From a virus, in IMG/VR virus record IMGVR_UViG_3300025127_000177, positions 1-29,631 of that record: a DNA stretch of 29,631 nucleotides. One strand, given 5' to 3'. This document shows, one piece after another, positions 15,489 through 22,393 of the stretch (the stretch's first letter is position 1; each line of letters starts with the position of its first letter). A program made the translations under genes and the position numbers. The notes under the pieces were generated by a model that saw nothing but the letters and a program-made list of their open reading frames with translations, was not told where the DNA came from and ran no database searches.

Positions 15489-16709
15489 ATGACTATTGAT
15501 CACAGAAAGGTGGTAGCTTTAGCCACATATGAATCTCCGTTTGTAAAACGGATTAATAATATTGACGATTATCAAGTTACCACCACTGTGACTCGATTTA
15601 CAAAAAGTGTTTGGTTAGAAAATCAGACTGATATTAGCTACAATATTGCGATTGCAAGTGATGGAGTTTCGTTTACCTTGAGGTCAACTGGAACAGTGAA
15701 CTACACTGTTGATTGGGGCGACGGTAATTCTGAAACAAGCACTTCCAATACGCTTGCTCATACTTATGCGTCCTCAGGTGCATATACGGTTAAAATAACC
15801 TCTAACTCTGATACTTATCGCCCGTACTATAACAATAGCGGCGACGAAGATCAAATTACATCGATTGTAGTAGGTACTGATGATTCTTCAATATTTAGTA
15901 ATAGCCTTTTAACTGCCTTTAATGGTGCACAGAACATGACCAATTACAGTCAATGGCGTTCCGCAAGTTCTGCTGTAACTGTTTTTAGAGATACTTGGAA
16001 AAATTGTTCTGGACTTACATCCTTTCCATTAATCGATACATCAAGTGGAATTGATTTTCTAAGTACTTGGCAATTTTGTTCTGGACTTACTGGGTCATTT
16101 CCTTTGATTGATACTTCAAACGGAACTGATTTCGGATCTACTTGGAATGGTTGTTCTGGAATTACGACTTTCCCTGCATTGAATACATCAAGTGGAACTC
16201 TTTTCATTTATACTTGGTTTAATTGCTCTGGACTTACATCGTTCCCTTCAATTAATTCATCAAGTGGAACTAATTTTAATGGTGCTTGGAGAAATTGTAC
16301 TGGACTTACATCATTCCCAATAATCGATACATCAAGTGGGACTAATTTTTCATCCACTTGGCATGGTTGTTCTGGTCTTACGTCATTCCCATCTATTAAT
16401 CTATCAAGCGCAACTACATTTGATTCTGCTTGGAGAAATTGTACTTCGCTTACAACATTCCCTTCAAATCAATTTGACACGACTGCTAATCTTACAGCGA
16501 TGGCTTTCCATAATGCATTTACAAATTGTGCTTTGACCACACAGTCTATTGAAAATATTCTGACATCTTTAGATACTAATGGTCAATCTAATATCACCTT
16601 GTCTCTTTCTTCTGGTACGAATGCTGGTAAAACAACTTGGACCAGTGCCGCAAATACCGCTTACAATAACCTTGTAGCTAAAGGTTGGACAATCACCTAC
16701 AACAACTAA
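15489..16709 (+). CDS. PKD-domain and BspA/DUF285-like repeat protein
   Basis: A 406-aa protein starting 3 nt after the psbA stop. Residues about 58-106 resemble a PKD fold (VDWGDGNSETS, then AHTYASSGAYTVKI). Residues about 169-330 are seven repeats of 24-25 aa with consensus TWxNCSGLTSFPxIDTSSGT, like the BspA-type leucine-rich repeats found on bacterial surfaces. The C-terminus (SIENILTSLDTNG, then AYNNLVAKGWTITYNN) is the usual end of such proteins. There is no signal peptide and no transmembrane helix. It could be a virion surface, adhesion or decoration protein, or act inside the host. The low-complexity AT-rich DNA suggests separate acquisition. No standard T7 homologue is known to me. 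Confidence 0.88.
   Translation: MTIDHRKVVALATYESPFVKRINNIDDYQVTTTVTRFTKSVWLENQTDISYNIAIASDGVSFTLRSTGTVNYTVDWGDGNSETSTSNTLAHTYASSGAYTVKITSNSDTYRPYYNNSGDEDQITSIVVGTDDSSIFSNSLLTAFNGAQNMTNYSQWRSASSAVTVFRDTWKNCSGLTSFPLIDTSSGIDFLSTWQFCSGLTGSFPLIDTSNGTDFGSTWNGCSGITTFPALNTSSGTLFIYTWFNCSGLTSFPSINSSSGTNFNGAWRNCTGLTSFPIIDTSSGTNFSSTWHGCSGLTSFPSINLSSATTFDSAWRNCTSLTTFPSNQFDTTANLTAMAFHNAFTNCALTTQSIENILTSLDTNGQSNITLSLSSGTNAGKTTWTSAANTAYNNLVAKGWTITYNN
15993..16499 (+). repeat. seven tandem 72-75 nt repeats inside the BspA-like gene
   Basis: Repeat units begin at 15993, 16065, 16140, 16212, 16284, 16356 and 16428. The period is 72 nt except one 75-nt unit carrying an extra Gly codon. CTGGACTTACATC and TCAAGTGGAACT recur almost unchanged, and GCTTGGAGAAATTGTACT occurs in both the fifth and seventh units. 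High DNA-level similarity points to recent duplication or slippage, always in whole codons. Confidence 0.85.
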
Positions 16710-16713
16710 TTCC

Positions 16714-16902
16714 ATGAGCAATACTGTTTACTACGTATGTCACGGACCCGAGGTTGTGCACCTAGTTGAAGTTTACGGTAATTCAACAGTGACCAGTGGT
16801 CAACCTAACATCGAACAATTTGATACTATTGAAGAAGCCTTAGCTCTGGCTATTGAATTTGGCTATGAGCAAGATAAATCAGATCTTGAAGCTCAAGCCT
16901 AA
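16714..16902 (+). CDS. small hypothetical protein
   Basis: A 62-aa acidic protein starting 4 nt after the repeat-protein stop. It reads as a compact alpha/beta fold: two beta strands (TVYYVCHGPEVVHLVEVYG) and a helical, acidic C-terminus (EEALALAIEFGYEQDKSDLE). It is unrecognised. The arrangement of strands followed by an EEA-type helix recalls small phage inhibitor-like proteins, but no motif supports a specific role. Confidence 0.7.
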   Translation: MSNTVYYVCHGPEVVHLVEVYGNSTVTSGQPNIEQFDTIEEALALAIEFGYEQDKSDLEAQA

Positions 16903-16946
16903 TAAACATTCACCTTACTTTAAAACAATTACATCGGAGTAATTAA

Positions 16947-17096
16947 ATGCCTTATACAGGACTCACAGTTGAATATGCAGTAAGTACAACAGGTGATCGA
17001 CTTTTTATTCCAGTTAATGCACCTGAAGCTACAACAGCTGAGCAACGTGCTCAATGTGAAAAACTTTCACCGGATGGAGTGGAGAGTGTAGTGTAA
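16947..17096 (+). CDS. small hypothetical protein
   Basis: A 49-aa product with a proper ribosome site, GGAG at 16936-16939, 7 nt before the ATG, which is stronger than at most genes here. The sequence opens PYTGLTVEYAVSTTGDRLFI and ends in an acidic, Gln-containing helix and VESVV. It has one Cys and no known motif. The good ribosome site is the main reason to accept it. Confidence 0.65.
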   Translation: MPYTGLTVEYAVSTTGDRLFIPVNAPEATTAEQRAQCEKLSPDGVESVV

Positions 17097-17130
17097 ATAC
17101 ATCTATTATAACTATCTAGTACGTTCATCT

Positions 17131-17295
17131 ATGTGGGACATTCAATGTACAACTGATGCTGCTATTATTATACGTGATGCTTTGCGTCTGTATAAAGAAC
17201 GTTGGGCAGGTGGTCACCCATCTGAACAAGAAGCTATAGCACATCTAGAATATCAATTCAATAAGTTAGTACTTGAGTCCACATTAGACGCATAA
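17131..17295 (+). CDS. small hypothetical protein
   Basis: A 54-aa helical protein, MWDIQCTTDAAIIIRDALRL at the start, then YKERWAGGHPSEQEAIAHLE. It lies between other tiny genes with about 35 nt of spacer on either side. Composition (Trp, Cys, mixed charges, no low complexity) is protein-like. No Shine-Dalgarno is visible. The function is unknown. Confidence 0.65.
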   Translation: MWDIQCTTDAAIIIRDALRLYKERWAGGHPSEQEAIAHLEYQFNKLVLESTLDA

Positions 17296-17298
17296 TTA

Positions 17299-17320
17299 CC
17301 ATGCATGGAACGGGGCATGG
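17299..17320 (+). promoter_or_regulatory. small inverted repeat CCATGC/GCATGG
   Basis: CCATGC (17299-17304) and GCATGG (17315-17320) form a 6-bp stem with a 10-nt loop, in the 42-nt gap between two tiny genes. No T-run follows. It may be an RNA hairpin or a protein-binding site. Only the symmetry is seen. Confidence 0.35.
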
Positions 17321-17337
17321 ATTACTAGGTACTAATT

Positions 17338-17445
17338 ATGTCTATGAATCTCATTCGTTTTATCGCTAACCAGAAGAAGAAAGCACAACGCTACCAAAGC
17401 GATGCTCTGCGTTATCGAGGTGTAGTTTATAAAGAGATTGGCTGA
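17338..17445 (+). CDS. very small basic protein with YRGVVY motif
   Basis: A 35-aa product, MSMNLIRFIANQKKKAQRYQ then SDALRYRGVVYKEIG. A weak AGG lies 8 nt before the ATG. The N-terminus is hydrophobic then basic. The end LRYRGVVY recalls the short YRGxxY motif of cyanobacterial DUF4278 peptides, which hints at a host-derived or cyanophage-conserved peptide. The final codons overlap the first arm of the structured RNA that follows, so either the coding signal or the structure may be fortuitous. Confidence 0.5.
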   Translation: MSMNLIRFIANQKKKAQRYQSDALRYRGVVYKEIG

Positions 17446-17483
17446 GTAAAAGCTCACAGGGAGGTGCAAGTCCTCCCGTCAAT
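17437..17483 (+). ncRNA. three-way-junction RNA element in the capsid leader (tRNA-like shape)
   Basis: Three stems nest exactly. P1 is ATTGGC (17437-17442) with GTCAAT (17478-17483), 6 bp with one G-T. P2 is TGAG (17443-17446) with CTCA (17453-17456) and loop TAAAAG. P3 is GGGAGG (17459-17464) with CCTCCC (17472-17477) and loop TGCAAGT. P3 looks like a tRNA T-arm and P2 like a 4-bp D-arm, but there is no anticodon arm and no CCA, so it is not a working tRNA. It lies about 120 nt before the major capsid gene. A transcript-end stabiliser or processing signal is plausible inference. Confidence 0.45.
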
Positions 17484-17486
17484 ATT

Positions 17487-17525
17487 GGTAGAGCCGGTAC
17501 GCCGATACCTCTACCGTCGACGGTA
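17487..17525 (+). promoter_or_regulatory. 7-bp hairpin overlapping a 14-bp perfect palindrome
   Basis: GGTAGAG (17487-17493) pairs with CTCTACC (17509-17515). The perfect palindrome TACCGTCGACGGTA occupies 17512-17525 and shares TACC with the right arm of the first hairpin, so as RNA the two stems exclude each other. As DNA the palindrome could be an operator for a dimeric protein. No T-run follows, so it is not an obvious terminator. Confidence 0.5.
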
Positions 17526-17602
17526 AGAAAAGACCATAACATTTTCAACAAAAAATTTTGCTAGCAAGAAGAACAATAACAACTTAGATTTATTTTTTAA
17601 TA
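17526..17602 (+). promoter_or_regulatory. AT-rich leader of the major capsid gene without a Shine-Dalgarno
   Basis: The 77 nt before the capsid ATG are A/T-rich and look unstructured apart from the palindrome TTGCTAGCAA (17558-17567). Directly before the ATG is TTTATTTTTTAATA, with no purine ribosome site; AAGAAG lies more than 30 nt away. An S1-type pyrimidine/AU-rich initiation region would fit a highly expressed gene. A phage RNA polymerase promoter is expected somewhere here, but I could not define it. Confidence 0.4.
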
Positions 17603-18622
17603 ATGGCTAATACTACTATTACTCCAATTGGTTCGATTAACTCGAACCCGTCAACCATTGGGCTTACCCAGGGTGGCGCTAACTATGATGCCAAGTATGC
17701 AACTTACCTGAAGCTATTTTCTGGTGAGATGATCAAAGCTTACGAGTCTGCCTGTATCGCTAAAGGTACAGTTCAGTCACGTACTCTTCGTAATGGCAAG
17801 AGTCTTCAGTTCATCTACACAGGACGAATGGAAGCTGGATATCACACACCTGGCACACCGATCCTTGGATCTGGTGATCCTCCGGTGGCAGAGAAGACCA
17901 TCGTGATGGATGACCTGCTGGTCTCCAGTGCATTTTTGTACGATCTCGATGAGACACTTGCGCATTACTCCCTTAGGTCTGAAATCTCTGCAAAGATCGG
18001 TCATGCTCTGGCTGAAGCTTATGACAAGAAGATCTTCCGAATGATCGCTAAGGCTGCTCGTGAAGCACATCCTATTACTGCATCACCTGGTCCCGAACCC
18101 GGCGGTTCAGTCATCAGCCTCGGCTCAGGTAATGCGTACAACGCTCAAGCACTTGTAGACGCTTTCTTTGAAGCCGCTGCAATCCTCGATGAGAAGAACG
18201 TACCTACCTCTGGTCGTTTCGCCGTTCTGGCTCCACGTCAGTACTACGCTCTGATTTCTCAGGTTGACACAAACATACTTAACCGTGACTTCGGCGCCTC
18301 ACAGGGCAGCATGAACAGTGGTGAAGGTCTCTATGAGATCGCTGGTATCTCTATCCGTCGTTCTAACAACCTGCCTTTCCTTGCTGGTTCTGTTAGCCGT
18401 GTTGATGGTGAGAACAATGACTACTCTGGTGACTTCACTAATCACGCTGGTTTGATTTACATGCGTGATGCTGCTGCTGTTGTCGAAGGTATTGGACCTC
18501 AAGTACAAACAACAGGTGCTGATGTTAAGACCATGTACCAAGGTGATGTCATCGTTGGACGTCTTGCCATGGGTGCTGGCACACTTAACCCTGCTGCTGC
18601 TATCGAACTGCAAGCTGCCTGA
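17603..18622 (+). CDS. major capsid protein (T7 gp10A-like)
   Basis: A 339-aa HK97-fold shell protein, close to T7 gp10A (345). It shows AKYATYLKLFSGEMIKAYE (like T7 ALFLKVFGGEVLTAF), RNGKSLQFIYTGRMEAGYHT, the DDLLVSSAFLYDLDETLAHY segment (like the T7 GLLTADVLIYDIEDAMNHYD region) and the C-terminal VIVGRLAMGAGTLNPAAAIE (like T7 IIAKYAMGHGGLRPEAAG). It is followed after 21 nt by a small gene and then a strong terminator, as T7 gene 10 is followed by its terminator. There is no sign of a 10B-type frameshift extension. Confidence 0.96.
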   Translation: MANTTITPIGSINSNPSTIGLTQGGANYDAKYATYLKLFSGEMIKAYESACIAKGTVQSRTLRNGKSLQFIYTGRMEAGYHTPGTPILGSGDPPVAEKTIVMDDLLVSSAFLYDLDETLAHYSLRSEISAKIGHALAEAYDKKIFRMIAKAAREAHPITASPGPEPGGSVISLGSGNAYNAQALVDAFFEAAAILDEKNVPTSGRFAVLAPRQYYALISQVDTNILNRDFGASQGSMNSGEGLYEIAGISIRRSNNLPFLAGSVSRVDGENNDYSGDFTNHAGLIYMRDAAAVVEGIGPQVQTTGADVKTMYQGDVIVGRLAMGAGTLNPAAAIELQAA

Positions 18623-18643
18623 TAATATTATTTTATAGAGATT

Positions 18644-18859
18644 ATGGCAAATCAAACTTCTGCAGCTGGCAACAATGGTGTCAGCGGAGCAACTGGAGGT
18701 ATCTCTGGCGGTAACACTGCCGTTCGTACTTCTGTTGCTAAGACTGCAAAAGGATACGGCTCTGCCGTTTCCGCTTCAACTGTTTATAGCGAGACTAAGA
18801 ACTTGCGCTTTGCTTACCACCCTGTGGAAGCAGACGCACCAGCTCGGGATCGCTCCTGA
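18644..18859 (+). CDS. small Gly/Ser/Ala-rich protein downstream of capsid
   Basis: A 71-aa product with AGAG before the ATG. The N-terminal half is Gly/Ser/Ala/Thr-rich (AAGNNGVSGATGGISGGN) and the C-terminus is charged (AYHPVEADAPARDRS). Co-transcribed with the capsid gene and located before the terminator, it is probably a capsid accessory or decoration protein by context. No recognised domain. Confidence 0.75.
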   Translation: MANQTSAAGNNGVSGATGGISGGNTAVRTSVAKTAKGYGSAVSASTVYSETKNLRFAYHPVEADAPARDRS

Positions 18860-18866
18860 TAACTAT

Positions 18867-18891
18867 GGGGACCTTCGGGTCCCTTTTTTTT
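18867..18891 (+). terminator. intrinsic terminator after the capsid operon
   Basis: GGGACC, tetraloop TTCG, GGTCCC, then an uninterrupted run of eight T. This is a textbook rho-independent terminator with a stable UUCG loop, placed like the T7 Tphi terminator after gene 10. It would let capsid mRNA be made in excess over the tail genes. Confidence 0.95.
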
Positions 18892-18914
18892 AATGTATTT
18901 ATTCCTAGTATATT

Positions 18915-19535
18915 ATGTCAACTGAAACAGAACTTTCCAGTGTGAATTCCATACTAGGAAGTATCGGGCAAGCACCTGTATCAAGAATCTATAATGATAG
19001 CAATGGTGAGTTTGTTTATATCAACCCTGAGATTGCTGTCGTTCATCAAATACTTAAAGAAGTAGATGCTGATGTGCAGAATGAAGGATGGATATTTAAC
19101 ACTGAGTTTAATTATGAGATGCTACCTAATGTAGATGGTGAGATTTATGTACCACAAGATGCCTTACGTCTTGATGTAAGTGAAGGTCAAGTCTATAGAT
19201 CTACGGATGTAGTGCGTCGTGGTGGAAAACTATATGACAGGTATAACCACACGTATATATTTTCTGAAAAAATTTGTCTTGACTTTACGTTTAAGATTCC
19301 CTATGAAGAACTACCTTCTGTCTTCAAGCGGTACATAACACTTAGAGCTAGTGGTCGTGCTGCTACACAGATGGTTACTAACCCCCAGCTAGTACAGCTA
19401 TTAGCACAGCAAGAAGCACAAGCCCGTGCATCATGTATGGAATACGAATGTAATCAAGGTGACCATACATTCTTTGGGACACCAGCCGGAACCGCCTACC
19501 AATCTTATCAACCTTATAGAACACTTGCACGATGA
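18915..19535 (+). CDS. tail tubular protein A (T7 gp11-like)
   Basis: A 206-aa adaptor between portal and nozzle (T7 gp11 is 196 aa). Typical segments are ELSSVNSILGSIGQAPV near the N-terminus, NEGWIFNTEFNYEMLPNVDG, IYVPQDALRLD and the C-terminal LPSVFKRYITLRASGRAATQ. It starts 23 nt after the terminator T-run, so a new promoter or readthrough must serve it. The gp12-like gene begins in an ATGA overlap at its stop. Confidence 0.94.
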   Translation: MSTETELSSVNSILGSIGQAPVSRIYNDSNGEFVYINPEIAVVHQILKEVDADVQNEGWIFNTEFNYEMLPNVDGEIYVPQDALRLDVSEGQVYRSTDVVRRGGKLYDRYNHTYIFSEKICLDFTFKIPYEELPSVFKRYITLRASGRAATQMVTNPQLVQLLAQQEAQARASCMEYECNQGDHTFFGTPAGTAYQSYQPYRTLAR

Positions 19536-22393
19536 CAGCTGTATCACAACTGCTACCTAATTTTATTCAAGGTATTAACGAACAACCGGATGAACTAAAG
19601 AAACCTGGTCAAGTTAGGGATGCAGTCAATGTGTACCCTGATGTCACTAAAGGACTTTGCAAAAGGACGGGTTATGAGAAAGTTACTGATGTAACTACTG
19701 CTACTACAGGTACTTGGTTTCATGTAACCAGAAGAGGAGGCACTCTACAGAAAAAATATATATTTCATGTTAGTAATTTTGGTTTTGTTTCTGGATGGGA
19801 TGCTGACACAGGCACAAGTCAAACTATTTTAAGATCGGAAGGACCAGTAAACCTAGGTTTAGGTAGTGAGGAGTTTAATGGCATAAATACACTAAACATG
19901 AGTGTTATTGAATATTTGTCCAGTGACTCAAACTATGACATTAAGACTGCAACATTAGCTGATACTACATTTCTTTGTAATACTAGTAAAGTTACGTCAA
20001 TGAGTTCTTCGGAAGAAGGAATACGTCCGTACGAATCTTTTATTGAGTTTAAGGCTGTTGATGTAACTAGAGCTTATCAAATAAATTTTGATAGAATTGG
20101 CAATAGCTCTAATACTACAAGTCAGGTTGTAGATTACGAAGAAGTTGAAAAATATAAATTCTTTTCAGGAGGAAGATATGAAGAAATTTCTCAATGTCCT
20201 GCAGCAGGCGCGCATAATTTATCTACTTCTATTGCTACTAATTCAAAGTATGATACTGATCCTAATGATGATGGAACTAGAAATGGAGCAATACAATTAA
20301 GAGTTACTATTGGTAGTCAGCCTAGAATTTTATCAAATAGTGGAGACTACTCTTGCGAATATTATATTAGTAATACTGTCCTATTGTCTGGTGGTGAGGG
20401 ATGGAAAGTAGGAGACACATTTAGAGTGAATTTACCTGGCACACATGGTGATGGGAATGAAACTATGGGTATCAAGTATAAGGTTACTGAAGTTTTAACA
20501 ACCACCGGTCCTGTAGATGTCCCTAATATCAGCGTAACACCAGCTGCTAATAATAATTCTGTACAGAGCCTTCAGAATCTTCTTGCAGATGAGATTATCT
20601 CTCGTGTAAGTGCTTTTGATAGTAACTTTGGGGAAGAGAATATTGAAATTATTGGTAACGGTATTTATATTTCAGACTCTTTGCCATTTAAGATAGATAC
20701 CACTGAAAGCGATCTTATAAATATACTCACCAACCAAGCTGAGAATGTTGACGGTAATTATCCTAATCCGGTAGCTGTTGTAAATAATGTATCTAAGCTT
20801 CCACTTGAATGTAAGCAAGGTTTTACTGTTAAGGTTCAAAATTCTTTTACAGAAGATGATGATTATTTTGTTCAATTTGTAAGAGATTATGGTGACGCTA
20901 TTTCCACAAGACCGATTCTTTCACCAACAGTAGATATTGTAGATACAAAAGTCTATACAATTACCACGACTGATGGTAATTTTGATTGGAGTACTGTAGG
21001 TCCTAATGTAACTTCAACTTCTCCTGTAGGTACTGAATTTAGAGCTAACGCTGATGGTACAGCTACAGGAAATAACAGTGTAACTGAAATACCCAGATAT
21101 GTAGAATCAGGTATGGGTTATTGGAAAGAAATAGCTAAGCCTGGTGAACGGTCAACAATGGATTCTGGTTCATTGCCACATGTTTTAAGATATAGAGCTA
21201 ATACTGATGATTGGGTTGTAACAAGCGTTAATTATGCTAAAAGAACTTGTGGTACTGAGGAGGAATTTACTCCAAGTTTTGTTCAGCAAAAAATCAATAA
21301 CATTCTATTTTATAGGAATAGATTAGTTTTCCTTAGTGACTCTAGTGTCGTCACTTCTAACGCTGGTGACTTTACTAACTTCTTCCCGTCAACAGCTTTA
21401 ACTGTTAGTCCTTCTGATCCTGTTGATGTTGAAGCAACATCTAACTATACTGCAAATTTATATTCAGGTATTCAGATTAATAATGCACTTATGATCTTTG
21501 GTGAATACAATCAATTCCTGCTAACTACAGATAGTGATATATTTTCACCGAACACTGCAAAGCTAAGTCAAGTCTCTTCTTATAAATTTGACACCAAGAG
21601 TGAGCCATTTATCATTGGTACTAATATAGGGTTTATTGGTAATACAAAAGACTCATCATCAATGTACGAAATGACAAATATATTTAGAGAAGGTCAGATA
21701 GATGTTGTAGAAAAGAGTAAACCTATTTCTAATTCTTTCGTTAATGATTATTGCATGACCAGTAGTAGCAAAGAAACTGGTCTAATTACATTTGGAAAGA
21801 AGGGTAGTGATACTATATGGCTCTATAAATACTTTAAAGAGAACAGTCAAAGTGACATACAACAAGCATGGTTTAAATGGAAACTATCATCTAATGTTAA
21901 TTATCAGTTTATTGACGGCAATAAGCATTATGTAGTTACTGATAGCGGTGAATTGTTGTGTAATGATTTAGAGTCTGATGTATATCAGGATAATGGTGTG
22001 GATTATGAGATGAAGCTTGTATTACCCACATTCTATGTTCTTAAGAATGAGCAGTCATCTTTTAAAGCAGATACTACCTCATCTTTAATCATTCATAGAA
22101 TGTATCTAAATACAGGTTTAAGTAATTTCTACACTATTAATATCGATAGATTTGGTAAGGATCCATATATTGTCAACTACGAACAATCTATTCAAGATGC
22201 ATACTTAGCAAGTCCTCTACCCGATGGATCACCTTCTGAACCTGTCACTGTTGAACATGAACAAAGCATTCCGTTATATGAACGAAATACAAGTCTAGAT
22301 GTATGCATTACTTCTGAATTCAATGGACCATTTACACTGTATTCATTGAGATGGGAAGGAGATTACAATAATCGTTATTATCAACGTGTCTGA
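19532..22393 (+). CDS. tail tubular protein B / nozzle (T7 gp12-like)
   Basis: A 953-aa tail nozzle protein, longer than T7 gp12 (794). The family start is clear: SQLLPNFIQGINEQPDELKK, then PGQVRDAVNVYPDVTKGLCK. The later conserved block is NNILFYRNRLVFLSDSSVVT, FFPSTALTVSPSDPVDVEAT and IFGEYNQFLLTTDSD. Extra length seems to come from inserted beta-rich modules, one around residues 220-320 (GGEGWKVGDTFRVNLPG) and one around residues 473-520 (KVYTITTTDGNFDWSTVG, then GTEFRANADGTATGN). Codon use is visibly more A/T-rich than in the capsid gene. The end overlaps the gp13-like start by 8 nt. Confidence 0.93.
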   Translation: MTAVSQLLPNFIQGINEQPDELKKPGQVRDAVNVYPDVTKGLCKRTGYEKVTDVTTATTGTWFHVTRRGGTLQKKYIFHVSNFGFVSGWDADTGTSQTILRSEGPVNLGLGSEEFNGINTLNMSVIEYLSSDSNYDIKTATLADTTFLCNTSKVTSMSSSEEGIRPYESFIEFKAVDVTRAYQINFDRIGNSSNTTSQVVDYEEVEKYKFFSGGRYEEISQCPAAGAHNLSTSIATNSKYDTDPNDDGTRNGAIQLRVTIGSQPRILSNSGDYSCEYYISNTVLLSGGEGWKVGDTFRVNLPGTHGDGNETMGIKYKVTEVLTTTGPVDVPNISVTPAANNNSVQSLQNLLADEIISRVSAFDSNFGEENIEIIGNGIYISDSLPFKIDTTESDLINILTNQAENVDGNYPNPVAVVNNVSKLPLECKQGFTVKVQNSFTEDDDYFVQFVRDYGDAISTRPILSPTVDIVDTKVYTITTTDGNFDWSTVGPNVTSTSPVGTEFRANADGTATGNNSVTEIPRYVESGMGYWKEIAKPGERSTMDSGSLPHVLRYRANTDDWVVTSVNYAKRTCGTEEEFTPSFVQQKINNILFYRNRLVFLSDSSVVTSNAGDFTNFFPSTALTVSPSDPVDVEATSNYTANLYSGIQINNALMIFGEYNQFLLTTDSDIFSPNTAKLSQVSSYKFDTKSEPFIIGTNIGFIGNTKDSSSMYEMTNIFREGQIDVVEKSKPISNSFVNDYCMTSSSKETGLITFGKKGSDTIWLYKYFKENSQSDIQQAWFKWKLSSNVNYQFIDGNKHYVVTDSGELLCNDLESDVYQDNGVDYEMKLVLPTFYVLKNEQSSFKADTTSSLIIHRMYLNTGLSNFYTINIDRFGKDPYIVNYEQSIQDAYLASPLPDGSPSEPVTVEHEQSIPLYERNTSLDVCITSEFNGPFTLYSLRWEGDYNNRYYQRV

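Noticed and set aside
15950-16207. Minus-strand reading frame opposite the repeat gene
   Set aside because: It arises from the repeat codons read backwards; no start signal or neighbouring minus-strand genes.
15993-16499. CRISPR array or non-coding satellite
   Set aside because: The repeats are contiguous, in whole codons, without spacers, and encode a regular protein repeat.
17097-17130. Host sigma70-type promoter in small AT-rich gaps
   Set aside because: TATAAT-like hexamers are expected by chance in such DNA and no paired -35 element was convincing.
17437-17483. Calling a functional tRNA
   Set aside because: No anticodon arm, no CCA end, and the T-loop has G where U55 is expected; only a tRNA-like shape is supported.
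18675-18893. Alternative frame overlapping the post-capsid gene and terminator
   Set aside because: It runs through the terminator stem and T-run and has poor composition; the frame at 18644 is better placed.
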